Shown here piece by piece: positions 15,230 through 23,479 of a stretch of DNA of 32,631 nucleotides. The stretch lies in assembly GCA_003331985.1 (NCBI GenBank), contig QOQK01000010.1, positions 1-32,631 on the forward strand, written 5' to 3'. The DNA comes from PS1 clade bacterium (lineage in GTDB: Bacteria; Pseudomonadota; Alphaproteobacteria; RS24). The position numbers were made by a program, and so were the translations under genes. The first letter of the stretch is position 1. The number at the start of each line of letters is the position of its first letter. A model generated the notes under the pieces. It searched no databases and was not told the origin of the DNA. It saw only the letters and a list, made by a program, of their open reading frames with translations.

Positions 15230-16429
15230 TCAATAAAGGGTGGGTTCGTCTGGACGTAAACCCAAATACCAATCCACATATTCATGGAAATATTGGTTGC
15301 CCCTTTCATTTTGGCCAAAAATGATGGTGTCATGCGCTTTAGACTCCAAGCCAGTTTGTATATGATTGCCTATCCAATAATCTTCATCACGAACAACCTT
15401 GTAGAGAAATTCCATCATGCCTTCCAGCGCGTCTTGTGCCTCTGCATCTGGTGGGGGCTGACGCGTAAAGTAATTTAAAATAGTAATATTTTGATCTGGT
15501 GTTGGGCCCGGGAAAAGCTGGGCTAACTGGGTAATCTTATTAGCCACAAAAACCGATACATTGGGAAAAAGTATTCGGATAAAATCATAACCCTTATGTT
15601 CCATATCCCCCCATTTTTCTGGCGAAACTGGGTTTAAATGCTTACTAATATTTACTTGAGGGAACCCAATCCTCAGATGAGGGCCAAATGCCTGGTAATG
15701 CGCGATATTTGAAGGTGTACGCGGGGCAACTGTTTTGGGGTGCAAAGCCGCAAAATGATAGGCCTCCATATAACCATCAAAGGCAATTTTCCAATTCGCA
15801 CCAGTGAGAACACGGCTACCGAGAAAATGCCAGCCAGCAAATCCAAGTTCCTCAAAATCATCTAGAAAACCTTTAAAAAAATCATCAAGATTAAATGCCT
15901 GTCCGGGCGTAAGGCAGACAAATATCAGCCCATTCTTTTCTTCACAAGAAAGCTCTGTGAGCCCCTTAGTAGATTTGTCTATATCCCCAAAAGTGTGAGC
16001 ATCAGCCACACCGATCAGCTTGCCATCAAGGTCATAAGTCCATCCATGATATTTACAACTCATGCGCCGCACATGCCCGCAACCCTCTGCAACAACCGGA
16101 GCACCGCGATGAGCGCATACATTCAAGAAGGCGCGCACTTTATTATCTTTACCGCGCACCATGAGCACTGGCTTGCCAAGCATATCCGCGGCTTTGTAGT
16201 CCCCAATCTCTTTCAGTTCCGCAGTCGTGGCAAGACATAGTGGGAGCTTCTCGAAAATTTCTGACATTTCATTTTCCCACCTATCGGCATCCGTAAATAT
16301 TGATGTAGGCAGTGTAATGATTTTATCCGTCTGAAACGTCTTACCATTCTCAACATAATCAAGCATGGCCTTCGCAGACTCGGCATAGGACCTTCTCGTT
16401 TTAATTTTGACGTTAACCATATCAGACAT
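15230..16429 (-). CDS. Rieske non-heme iron oxygenase, alpha subunit (paralogue A)
   Basis: 399 residues. The Rieske motif is C105-A-H107 and C125-K-Y-H128 (FLNVCAHRGAPV ... CKYHGW). The mononuclear iron site is D218-x3-E222-x2-H225-x4-H230 in ANWKIAFDGYMEAYHFAALH. It is a close paralogue of the Rieske protein at 18043-19215: the stretches NGKTFQTDKI, FLNVCAHRGAPV, and HTFGDIDKST appear in both, at matching positions. It lies last in the four-gene minus-strand operon, 3 bases after the HTD2-like gene. No beta subunit, ferredoxin or reductase gene adjoins it, so it may be an alpha-only (alpha-3 type) enzyme fed by a housekeeping electron chain. Substrate unknown. Confidence 0.93.
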   Translation of the reverse strand: MSDMVNVKIKTRRSYAESAKAMLDYVENGKTFQTDKIITLPTSIFTDADRWENEMSEIFEKLPLCLATTAELKEIGDYKAADMLGKPVLMVRGKDNKVRAFLNVCAHRGAPVVAEGCGHVRRMSCKYHGWTYDLDGKLIGVADAHTFGDIDKSTKGLTELSCEEKNGLIFVCLTPGQAFNLDDFFKGFLDDFEELGFAGWHFLGSRVLTGANWKIAFDGYMEAYHFAALHPKTVAPRTPSNIAHYQAFGPHLRIGFPQVNISKHLNPVSPEKWGDMEHKGYDFIRILFPNVSVFVANKITQLAQLFPGPTPDQNITILNYFTRQPPPDAEAQDALEGMMEFLYKVVRDEDYWIGNHIQTGLESKAHDTIIFGQNERGNQYFHEYVDWYLGLRPDEPTLY

Positions 16430-16432
16430 TTA

Positions 16433-17266
16433 TTAATAAGCCTCCAACACCTGAGCTGTATAAAGCTCTTCACCGTGATTGTTATAAACCGCCAAGTGGT
16501 CGCCGCCATCATCTCTGACACCTTGAACATGGAGCGTCTGGTTGACCATAGCTGAGCCGTTACAACGTAACTTAATATGTTTGAGAGATTTACCAGGATT
16601 ATTCTGTTGCCAGCAATTAAGAACGATACTTGTTTGAATAGGTCCGTGAACGACTTGATCAGGATAGGCTTCAACTTGTTGGGCATGTTGCGGGTCGAAG
16701 TGAATTCGGTGTGCGTTAAAGGTAATCGCAGAAAACCTGAACAGCTGATGCGGAGAAAAACTGACGCTTTGTGCGTAATCACATGGCGGACGCGACGCTG
16801 CAGATTTTTCAGGAACATCTGCCAACTCTAACCGCTCCGGTAAATATATGAGCGTAAGCTCCTCACTCAAACAATGCACCCCATCAACATAATAATCATT
16901 CATCAAATCAACAAATGTCATCTCTCCCATGGAGCCTGATTTATTTTTCTGATCGATGATTTTGTTAGTCCTGCTGACCTTGTCACCAATACGCAGTGGA
17001 TTGATAAATTTTAGACTACCGCCGCCCCAAACCCGTCGAGGTAAGTCAATAAATGGCAGCGCCTCATCTTCATAAGCCAAGCCATCTGGGCGTAGCTGGT
17101 CGTTCTTGATAAGATCAAGACAAAGCATGAGATAACTATTTAGTGGGGACGGCGCACCAGTCTCGAGCCCATTTTCGGGAACATCCCAGTCCATAGTTGC
17201 ATACATACGCGCGACCATGCTGGCCGTTAAAACATCATCTGTTTTTACAGATAAACTTTGAGACAC
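16433..17266 (-). CDS. HTD2/mesaconyl-C4-CoA hydratase-like double hotdog protein
   Basis: 277 residues of the COG3777 type, two hotdog domains in tandem. The N-terminal half contains LPRRVWGGGSLKFINPLRIGDKV and GEMTFVDLMNDYYVDG. The C-terminal half holds the catalytic signature FNAHRIHFD (183-191) followed by VVHGP (205-209), nearly identical in form to mesaconyl-C4-CoA hydratases and fungal/bacterial HTD2 3-hydroxyacyl dehydratases. It should add water to, or remove it from, an acyl-CoA double bond in the cytoplasm. It is sandwiched between the SDR (8 bases upstream) and the second Rieske gene (3 bases downstream), with Rieske 18043-19215 first in the operon. A hydratase in a Rieske operon suggests that the oxygenases act on an acyl-CoA or acid, or that ring cleavage directly yields an enoyl-CoA. 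Confidence 0.87.
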   Translation of the reverse strand: MSQSLSVKTDDVLTASMVARMYATMDWDVPENGLETGAPSPLNSYLMLCLDLIKNDQLRPDGLAYEDEALPFIDLPRRVWGGGSLKFINPLRIGDKVSRTNKIIDQKNKSGSMGEMTFVDLMNDYYVDGVHCLSEELTLIYLPERLELADVPEKSAASRPPCDYAQSVSFSPHQLFRFSAITFNAHRIHFDPQHAQQVEAYPDQVVHGPIQTSIVLNCWQQNNPGKSLKHIKLRCNGSAMVNQTLHVQGVRDDGGDHLAVYNNHGEELYTAQVLEAY

Positions 17267-17274
17267 GACAGGTG

Positions 17275-18021
17275 CTAGACTTTCGCCAAGAAGCCACCGT
17301 CAATCGTAATACCTTGACCGGTGATAAAGGATGCTTCCTCAGAAGCTAAAAACAAGGCGCCATTTGCAATATCTTCGGGCATGCCCATGCGCGGCAGAAC
17401 CGAAAAGCTCTCAAACAAGGCTTTCGTCTCAGGATCATCCATAAGCGGACGGGTCATGCCCGTCAGAATCGCACCGGGGCTAATAAAATTCGCCGTAATT
17501 TCATCCGGTCCAAGCTCTACAGCCATGGTTTTGGTGAGGCCGGCAATCGCATGTTTAGAGGCCGCATAAGCCGCAAGTCCGGGGGCCACAACATAAGCAT
17601 TAATCGACGCAATATTGACAATTCTCCCGCCGCCACGCTTCCGCATTTCAGGAATAACACGCCTACATAGCCGGAATACCGCATTCAGATTCACATCCAT
17701 AGTGCGTTCCCAATTATCATCACGCATGATTTCAGTGTTTTCATATTCCACAACACCGGCGCAATTAACCAGAATATCTGCCGCACCAAAGGCAGAAAGT
17801 GTCTCACCAACAATTTTTTCATCCGCATCATCTGCGGTAACATCAATATCCATCAGCTTGATAGAATTTGTCGCGGCGCCATGCGCTTCTTTTAATTTCT
17901 CGGCATTTAAATCTACACCTAGAACTTGCGCCCCCTCGGCGGCAAAAAGTTTGACGATGGCCTCACCCATGCCGTCTGCTGCCCCGGTAACAATTGCAAC
18001 TTTATCTTTTAGTCTTTCCAT
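17275..18021 (-). CDS. Short-chain dehydrogenase/reductase (SDR)
   Basis: 248 residues, classical SDR. TGAADGMG starts at T12, D37 (LGVDLN) indicates NAD(H), NCAG is at 86-89, and the catalytic set is S139, Y152 and K156 (YAASK). The end GQGITIDGGFLAKV is typical. It likely oxidises a hydroxyl or dihydrodiol made by the Rieske enzymes of the same operon, or a 3-hydroxyacyl-CoA made by the adjacent hydratase. The two possibilities cannot be separated from sequence. AGGACA precedes the ATG. Gaps to its neighbours are 21 bases (Rieske) and 8 bases (hydratase). Confidence 0.93.
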   Translation of the reverse strand: MERLKDKVAIVTGAADGMGEAIVKLFAAEGAQVLGVDLNAEKLKEAHGAATNSIKLMDIDVTADDADEKIVGETLSAFGAADILVNCAGVVEYENTEIMRDDNWERTMDVNLNAVFRLCRRVIPEMRKRGGGRIVNIASINAYVVAPGLAAYAASKHAIAGLTKTMAVELGPDEITANFISPGAILTGMTRPLMDDPETKALFESFSVLPRMGMPEDIANGALFLASEEASFITGQGITIDGGFLAKV

Positions 18022-18042
18022 AATTTTTGTCCTGACAGTTCG

Positions 18043-19215
18043 TTAAATTTTAGGCATTGGTTTTGACTTGTCATTTGCCATGTACCAAGCAAGACATTCG
18101 TGGAAAAACTGATTACCTCTTTCATTTTTACCAAGAACAATCTCATCATGTGCGCCTGATTGAAGACCTTTTTGAATAAGATCGCCAATCATATAATCCT
18201 CTTCTTCAACCACCTGACGCAGCCAATCCATCATGCCCTCTAAGCCTTCGCGGTCAGCATCATCCTTGGGTGGGTCATTTCTGAAGAACATCAGCACCGT
18301 GCGGTTCTGATCAACTGTCGGCCCGGGGAAGAGTTGTGCGACCTGCGTAATTTCAGGCGCCAGAAATATCGATACATTCGGGAAAAGGATACGCACAAAG
18401 TCATATCCATTATTTTCCATCTCACCCCATTTTTCTTTCGGCTCAGCGCCGAGTTTCTCTTTAATCCCCGTCTGTGCAAACCCGATGCGCATATGCGGTC
18501 CAAAATTTTCATAGTGGGTCAAATTTGAGTAAGTGCGCGGGTGAATGCTTTCAGGATGCAGCGAGGAGAAGTGATACCCTTCCAAATAACCATCAAAAGC
18601 TATCTTCCAATTGGCGCCGGTAATTACTCTTTGTCCGATATAAGCCCAGTCCTTAAAATTATAATAATCGAGATCATCCAGCATACCGTCCAAAAATCCA
18701 TCTAGGTCCATTTCTGCACCCGGCGTTAGAGTGACAAAAATAAGCCCGGATTTTTCTTCACAAGGCAGGGCGGTCAAACCGCGTGTTGATTTATCAATAT
18801 CACCAAATGTGTGCGCCTCAGCGACACCTATTAACTTACCGTCATTTGTGTATGTCCAGCCATGATATTTACAGGTAAATCGTGATTTATGCCCACAGCC
18901 CTCATCAGCAACAGGGGCGCCGCGATGGGCGCAAACATTCAAAAAAGCATGCGCCTGTCCGTCTTTATCGCGCGTTATCAGAATTGGAAGACCAACAGCT
19001 TCCATTGCTTTGTAATTTCCCGGCTCCGGCAATTCAGTACTTGCGGCCAATGCGAGAGGAAGCTTTTTGAAAACCGCATCCATTTCTTTTTGCCACAAAT
19101 CCGTGTCCGTATAGACACCCGACGGAACAGTTGTGATTTTATCGGTCTGAAAAGTTTTCCCGTTTTCAGCATAATCGAGTAATGTTTCGGCAATTTGAGC
19201 CAGATCTTCGCGCAT
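18043..19215 (-). CDS. Rieske non-heme iron oxygenase, alpha subunit (paralogue B)
   Basis: 390 residues, first gene of the Rieske-SDR-hydratase-Rieske operon. Rieske ligands C95-A-H97 and C115-K-Y-H118; iron site D208-x3-E212-x2-H215-x4-H220 (ANWKIAFDGYLEGYHFSSLH). A strong AGGAGGG stands six bases before the ATG. It is alignable with the 399-residue paralogue over its whole length. The C-terminal thirds also match: both read ...RILFPNVS.F.A..ITQ.AQLFPGPT.DQN. The two probably arose by duplication and may be two separate oxygenases with related substrates or a mixed alpha/alpha' trimer. Like its paralogue it lacks a neighbouring beta subunit and redox partner. Confidence 0.93.
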   Translation of the reverse strand: MREDLAQIAETLLDYAENGKTFQTDKITTVPSGVYTDTDLWQKEMDAVFKKLPLALAASTELPEPGNYKAMEAVGLPILITRDKDGQAHAFLNVCAHRGAPVADEGCGHKSRFTCKYHGWTYTNDGKLIGVAEAHTFGDIDKSTRGLTALPCEEKSGLIFVTLTPGAEMDLDGFLDGMLDDLDYYNFKDWAYIGQRVITGANWKIAFDGYLEGYHFSSLHPESIHPRTYSNLTHYENFGPHMRIGFAQTGIKEKLGAEPKEKWGEMENNGYDFVRILFPNVSIFLAPEITQVAQLFPGPTVDQNRTVLMFFRNDPPKDDADREGLEGMMDWLRQVVEEEDYMIGDLIQKGLQSGAHDEIVLGKNERGNQFFHECLAWYMANDKSKPMPKI

Positions 19216-19349
19216 GGTTAACCCTCCTATTTCACATTATCCAACCATTCTGGATTAATGTATCAAACTGAGACTATTAATAGGTTTTCATAATTTAACC
19301 TTAAAGCAAACTATGTATACAGACATTCTAAAAAGATAGGGTCAAAATA
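19216..19349. promoter_or_regulatory. Divergent promoter region between Rieske operon and CoA ligase
   Basis: A 134-base AT-rich gap that must hold the promoters of the Rieske-SDR-hydratase operon (minus) and the ligase (plus). Its centre carries a perfect 10-base palindrome CTATTAATAG (19274-19283), 66 bases before the ligase ATG and 59 before the Rieske ATG, a possible operator. GTATAC near 19315 is another short palindrome. No secure -35/-10 elements could be assigned. Confidence 0.4.
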
Positions 19350-20993
19350 ATGGACAATTCCACCCGTTGGCGCGAAGCCCAAGAGCGCGCCAGTCATCTA
19401 CAAAAATATAAAGGCAGTGCAGTTTGGTGCAACGAAACCATCGGGCAAATGGCAAAGAGATTAGCCGAGGAAAAGCCGGACATTTCTGTTTTTCCCAATA
19501 TAGAAGGCGACTGGTCATATAAACGCATTTATGATGATGCGCTTGCCCTTGCCCGTGGTCTTAACAAAGCCGGTGTTCAACCGGATGATGTCATCAGCTT
19601 CCAGACCCCTAACTGGCCCGAAGCGGCAATCATCAATGTCGCTGCCGCGCTGGGCGGGTTTGTTATCAGCCCAATTGTCATTATTTATCGGCATGCAGAA
19701 GTTCGTCATATGTTGCAAGACAGCCGTTCCAAAGTGATGTTTATTTGCGAAAGCTTTAATAAATATGACTTTGCCGGCATGATGGAAGATATTCGCTCTG
19801 AATGCCCTGATCTGCTTCACATCTCTCATGTGCGCGCTGACAAGCCCGGTAATTTGCAAGAGATGATTGAGACCGGTCGCGACCTCGACACATCTCTGCC
19901 AACCCCAGACCCAGATGATGTGAAGCTGCTTCTTTATACCTCCGGCACAACGGGCCGCCCCAAAGCGGTCTTACACAGCCATAATACTCTGGCACGCGCT
20001 TCATTTTGTGCGCGCGACCATTGGGGTATGGAACCCGGCGCACATATTTTAATGCCGTCCCCCGTTTCACATGTCAGCGGTTATGCCAATGGGTTGGAGC
20101 TACCCTTTCTATGCGATACAAGAACTGTGTTGATGGAAAGCTGGAATGCTGAAAAAGCAGTCGCACTCATCGAAACTTTTAGCGTTGCCGGCACTGTCGC
20201 AGCCACTCCTTTCCTGCAAGAACTTTCTCGTCTGGCTGAGGAGAAAGGTACCCGTTTGCCCAGTCTGAAATATTTTGCTTGCGGCGGCGCGGCAGTACCC
20301 CCGGAAATTGTTTATTCGGCCAACCGCCAATTTGCTGAAACATGCTGTTTTAGGGTGTTCGGCAGTTCCGAAGCCCCGCTGGTAACGCTTGGCTATCAAG
20401 GCGAATCCAATGCCGATCTCGCCGCAACAACCGATGGCGAGGCCGTGGATTATGAGATTCGGATTGTTGACGATAATGGAGACCCTATCGCATCCAATGC
20501 AGATGGCGAAGTTCCAGATGGTGAGATAGAAGTGCGCGGCCCAGCCATGATGATTGGCTATGCCGATGCGGGTGACACCGCAGATGCTATAACACCGGAT
20601 GGGTTTTTTAAAACCGGAGATATCGGTTTTATTAACAGTGAGGGGGCTCTTTGTATTTCCGGGCGAAAGAAAGATCTCATCATTCGCGGCGGGGAGAATA
20701 TTAGCGCCAAAGAAATTGAAGACGTATTACATCTTAGTTCTGCCGTGCGAGAAGCCGCCGTTGTATCCATGCCTCACGAACGGCTTGGCGAAGGTGTTTG
20801 CGCCTTTATAATTTTGACGGATACCGCGCCAAAAGACTCCGATGAGGCTATATCAATATTGCTGGAACAAATGGCTGAGTCCGGCCTTGCAAAACAGAAG
20901 CGGCCTGAGAAATTCATTTTTGTTGATGATTTCCCACGCACAGCTTCCGGCAAAATCAGAAAAGATAAGCTTAGAGAACAGGTTAAGGTGTGA
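19350..20993 (+). CDS. Acyl-CoA synthetase (cyclohexanecarboxylate/medium-chain ligase-like)
   Basis: 547 residues, ANL family. LLYTSGTTGRPKAVLHSH (about 194-211), FGSSEAPLV in the A5 position (where many ligases have YG.TE), FKTGDIGFI, the hinge GRKKDLIIRGGENISAKEIED and the catalytic K535 in PRTASGKIRKDKL. The N-terminal region resembles cyclohexanecarboxylate-CoA ligase-type enzymes (WCNETIGQMAKRLAEEKPD). It is a stand-alone plus-strand gene divergent from the Rieske operon and convergent with an SDR. It probably activates an alicyclic or fatty acid-like intermediate. It is noticeably more GC-rich than the ligase at 1766-3370, and no closer to it than ordinary family members. Confidence 0.92.
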   Translation: MDNSTRWREAQERASHLQKYKGSAVWCNETIGQMAKRLAEEKPDISVFPNIEGDWSYKRIYDDALALARGLNKAGVQPDDVISFQTPNWPEAAIINVAAALGGFVISPIVIIYRHAEVRHMLQDSRSKVMFICESFNKYDFAGMMEDIRSECPDLLHISHVRADKPGNLQEMIETGRDLDTSLPTPDPDDVKLLLYTSGTTGRPKAVLHSHNTLARASFCARDHWGMEPGAHILMPSPVSHVSGYANGLELPFLCDTRTVLMESWNAEKAVALIETFSVAGTVAATPFLQELSRLAEEKGTRLPSLKYFACGGAAVPPEIVYSANRQFAETCCFRVFGSSEAPLVTLGYQGESNADLAATTDGEAVDYEIRIVDDNGDPIASNADGEVPDGEIEVRGPAMMIGYADAGDTADAITPDGFFKTGDIGFINSEGALCISGRKKDLIIRGGENISAKEIEDVLHLSSAVREAAVVSMPHERLGEGVCAFIILTDTAPKDSDEAISILLEQMAESGLAKQKRPEKFIFVDDFPRTASGKIRKDKLREQVKV

Positions 20994-21001
20994 TCTGGTC
21001 A

Positions 21002-21013
21002 AGTCAGCTGACT
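21002..21013. repeat. 12-base perfect palindrome at convergent gene ends
   Basis: AGTCAGCTGACT lies between the ligase stop and the convergent SDR stop and overlaps the latter's stop codon. It has no loop or T tract, so it is not a standard terminator. Confidence 0.35.
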
Positions 21014-21800
21014 ATGACTCCATATGCTTAACGACGCTCTCCTGAATGTCTTTATTTGTCGGGTTACCGCGCAGGCATAGCCCGCCATTAACCTGCAGAT
21101 TTTCACCTGTCATGTAACATTCATCACTCGAAAGCCAAACTGCGGAGGCTGCAATATCTTCGGACGTATTAATACGCCCCAGCGGATACCCTTTGTCAAA
21201 GGCTTCAAAAATTCCCGGCGTTTCCTTGGCAGCCGCGGTCATCGGTGTGTCGGTGAGACCGGGTGAGATGGAATTGGCTCTAATGCCCTTTTCTCCAAAT
21301 TCATGTGCAATGCATCGGATTACGTGATCCGTGCCAGCTTTCGTTCCCATATAAGCCGCGTGGTCGTTGAGCATAATTTTTGCGGTTGCGGAACTTATCT
21401 GGATAAGCGACCCACCTTCACCCATAACCTCAAGCATGGCCTGATAGAAGAAAAACGGGCCGATATATTGAAGTTTAGTCATTTTTTCGAGATCTTCTTC
21501 GGTATTTTCAAGAAAAGGCTTCAACAATCCCCAGCCGGTTGAGTTAATGGCAATGTCAACCTTACCCATTTTCTCAACAGCACTTTTAGCAAGAGCAAAA
21601 ACTTGATCGCGATTGGTAATATCACACAGCGCGTAATGGCCGCCAATTTCGCCAGATATATCTTGTAAAATATCTTCATTTCTGCCGGCCACTAAAACCT
21701 TGGCACCTTCAGCCACAAAACGGCGCGCCATGACCTGACCCATATTGTCTTTGCTGGCGGCGCCAAGTATGACGGCACATTTTCCCTCTAGTCTGCCCAT
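21012..21800 (-). CDS. SDR-family oxidoreductase, enoyl reductase-like N-terminus
   Basis: 262 residues from ATG 21800. The cofactor loop GAASKDNMG (13-21) is longer than the classical TGxxxGxG and recalls FabI-type or extended-loop SDRs. The catalytic residues S136/S137, Y150 and K154 (YMGTK) are in classical spacing, unlike true FabI, so it is better called a general SDR. The usual NNAG is replaced by NSTG (86-89). A 9-codon longer frame from 21827 exists, but the ideal AGGAGGAG at 21804-21811 would then lie within coding sequence, so the shorter start was chosen. It probably reduces or oxidises a keto/hydroxyacyl intermediate. It faces another SDR divergently across a 143-base gap. Confidence 0.88.
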   Translation of the reverse strand: MGRLEGKCAVILGAASKDNMGQVMARRFVAEGAKVLVAGRNEDILQDISGEIGGHYALCDITNRDQVFALAKSAVEKMGKVDIAINSTGWGLLKPFLENTEEDLEKMTKLQYIGPFFFYQAMLEVMGEGGSLIQISSATAKIMLNDHAAYMGTKAGTDHVIRCIAHEFGEKGIRANSISPGLTDTPMTAAAKETPGIFEAFDKGYPLGRINTSEDIAASAVWLSSDECYMTGENLQVNGGLCLRGNPTNKDIQESVVKHMES

Positions 21801-21803
21801 AGT

Positions 21804-21811
21804 CTCCTCCT
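21804..21811 (-). promoter_or_regulatory. Ribosome-binding site deciding the SDR start at 21800
   Basis: AGGAGGAG on the minus strand; its AGGAGG core is five bases before ATG 21800. This strongly favours the shorter of two in-frame starts. Confidence 0.8.
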
Positions 21812-21943
21812 GAGAATTATCTTCCATTTATACCCTGCCCACAGCATGGCGTTGTCCCTCGGCTATCAACAACTAGCGTGATTACTAGGTATAAAATTCA
21901 AATCAAGAGGTTAGCCTGTCACAAACAAATTTAGGGGGTTATT
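21812..21943. promoter_or_regulatory. Divergent promoter region between two SDR genes
   Basis: This gap must contain both promoters. Seen in it: ACTAG repeated 8 bases apart (ACTAG CGTGATT ACTAG, near 21872-21888) and TATACC/GGTATA at its two sides. None is strong enough to name a regulator. The plus-strand gene has GGGGG five to nine bases before its ATG. Confidence 0.3.
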
Positions 21944-22702
21944 ATGGATCTTGGTCTTAAAGGATTGAAAGTTATTCTTACCGGCGGTAGCCGCGGTATT
22001 GGTCGCGCTGCACTGGAAATTTTTGCGGCTGAAGGCTGCGATATCGGGTTCTTTTCTCGGAATGCAGAACAGGTTGCCGAGACAGTTGATAGCCTCTCAA
22101 AACATGGTGGAAAAGTCATAGGTGAAGCCTTTGACATGGATAATTTCGATGCATATCCGGAGTGGCTAACGAAAACAGCCGATGCGCTTGGGGGATGTGA
22201 TATTTTCATACCCAATGTTAGTGCATCAGGTGCTGGCGCAACCGATGACTGGGACAAATGTGTGCAATATGACCTTAAAGGCACCGCGATTGGTGCAGGG
22301 GCGCTTGAGCCATATCTAGAAAAATCCGACAATGGCTCCATAGTGGTAATGTCCAGCACGGCAGGGGCGGAAACATTCCTTGTGCCACAACCCTATAATG
22401 CCATTAAAGGCGCTTTGATGACTTACACGAAACAGCTCTCCCAGCATTTGGGGCCGAAGCATATTCGTGTGAACGCGGTTTCTCCCGGTCCAATTAAATT
22501 CCCCGGCGGCAACTGGGAAACAATTGAAACAGCCATGCCGGAACTTTACGACGCTACCATCGGACAGATGGCGCTGGGTCGCTTCGGTAGCCCTGAAGAT
22601 GTTGCAAAAGCTGTCGTGTTTCTTGCCAGCCCGGCATCATCCTATACAACCGGCACTAATATCGTAGTAGATGGTGGGTACACTAAAAGGGTACAATTCT
22701 AA
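21944..22702 (+). CDS. SDR-family oxidoreductase
   Basis: 252 residues. TGGSRGIG begins at T13, with S38-R39 after beta-2 (GFFSRN), suggesting NADP(H). The catalytic set is S138, Y151 and K155 (YNAIK). The structural NNAG is replaced by NVSASG (91-96), as in the 3-oxoacyl-ACP reductase-like SDRs often annotated beside aromatic or steroid catabolism genes. The C-terminus TGTNIVVDGGYTKRVQF is normal. The role is likely reduction or oxidation of a keto/hydroxy intermediate; the substrate is not predictable. The stop is 7 bases from the convergent SDR stop. Confidence 0.92.
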   Translation: MDLGLKGLKVILTGGSRGIGRAALEIFAAEGCDIGFFSRNAEQVAETVDSLSKHGGKVIGEAFDMDNFDAYPEWLTKTADALGGCDIFIPNVSASGAGATDDWDKCVQYDLKGTAIGAGALEPYLEKSDNGSIVVMSSTAGAETFLVPQPYNAIKGALMTYTKQLSQHLGPKHIRVNAVSPGPIKFPGGNWETIETAMPELYDATIGQMALGRFGSPEDVAKAVVFLASPASSYTTGTNIVVDGGYTKRVQF

Positions 22703-22709
22703 TTCTCAT

Positions 22710-23435
22710 TTAGGGTTGCACCATTGCGGCACCATCAACATAGATGCCGTGACCACTCATGAAGCGCGCCTCATCGCTAACCAAAAAGGCGATTACATCG
22801 GCTATGTCTTGCGGCTGACCGAGCCTGCCGAGGGGCGCTTTTTCTGACCAGAAAGTTTTATATTCAGGCATATCGTTAAACGCCGGTGCGGTCATCGGGG
22901 TTTCAATCGCGCCGGGCTGAACACAATTTACCGTAATGCCATGTCCGCCCAATTCGGTTGCCAGCGCACGGCTTAATCCGAGCAGGCCATGTTTTGAGGC
23001 CGTATATGCAGCCAGCCCGGGGCCTGCAAATTCCGACATGACCGAGCCGATGGTTACAACCCGCCCAGCTTGCGACTCTTTCAATAATAGCGCGGCGTCA
23101 CGCACAAGTCGAAACACAGCTGTGAGATTAACCGCAAGATTATTGTCCCAAACCTGATCACTTGTGTCTTCAAGTGGCAAAAACTTACTAATACCAGCAC
23201 AGGTCACAATGATGTCCAGTTTCCCGAACCGGCTCTTCACCGCATCAAGAATTTCCTTGCTTGCAGTATCTGATGTGACATCCAGAAGCAAATCGGCATC
23301 GCCCTTTTGGTCAACCCGCAGAACCTCCGCCCCGTCAGCAACTAGCCGTGCCGCAGTTTGAGCACCAATACCCGATGCCCCACCAGTAACAACAGCTACC
23401 CGTCCATTTAACCTATCTGATGTCTGTTCGCTCAA
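22710..23435 (-). CDS. Short-chain dehydrogenase/reductase (SDR)
   Basis: 241 residues. TGGASGIG at 17-24, VDQKGDADLLLDVT (acidic beta-2 end, NAD-type), TCAG in place of NNAG (78-81), and catalytic S131, Y144 and K148 (YTASK). The start is a TTG codon at 23435. No ATG lies near, and GGGAG stands seven bases upstream, so the TTG start is credible. It follows the MDR oxidoreductase gene by 44 bases on the same strand and is probably co-transcribed with it. A pair of double-bond reductase plus ketone/alcohol dehydrogenase would process an enone. Confidence 0.91.
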   Translation of the reverse strand: MSEQTSDRLNGRVAVVTGGASGIGAQTAARLVADGAEVLRVDQKGDADLLLDVTSDTASKEILDAVKSRFGKLDIIVTCAGISKFLPLEDTSDQVWDNNLAVNLTAVFRLVRDAALLLKESQAGRVVTIGSVMSEFAGPGLAAYTASKHGLLGLSRALATELGGHGITVNCVQPGAIETPMTAPAFNDMPEYKTFWSEKAPLGRLGQPQDIADVIAFLVSDEARFMSGHGIYVDGAAMVQP

Positions 23436-23479
23436 AAGTCTGCTCCCTTTTGATTGCTCGCACGAATGAATTTGACCCT

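Noticed and set aside
16213-16818. 201-codon minus-strand open frame across the hydratase and Rieske genes
   Set aside because: Out of frame with two clear genes, no recognisable domain, composition typical of a shadow frame.
17615-18046. 143-codon plus-strand open frame opposite the SDR gene
   Set aside because: Antisense to a well-supported SDR with full motifs; Ser/Pro-rich product typical of the complement of SDR coding sequence.
21931-22359. 142-codon minus-strand open frame opposite the SDR at 21944
   Set aside because: Antisense shadow of the Rossmann region; no start site or domain.
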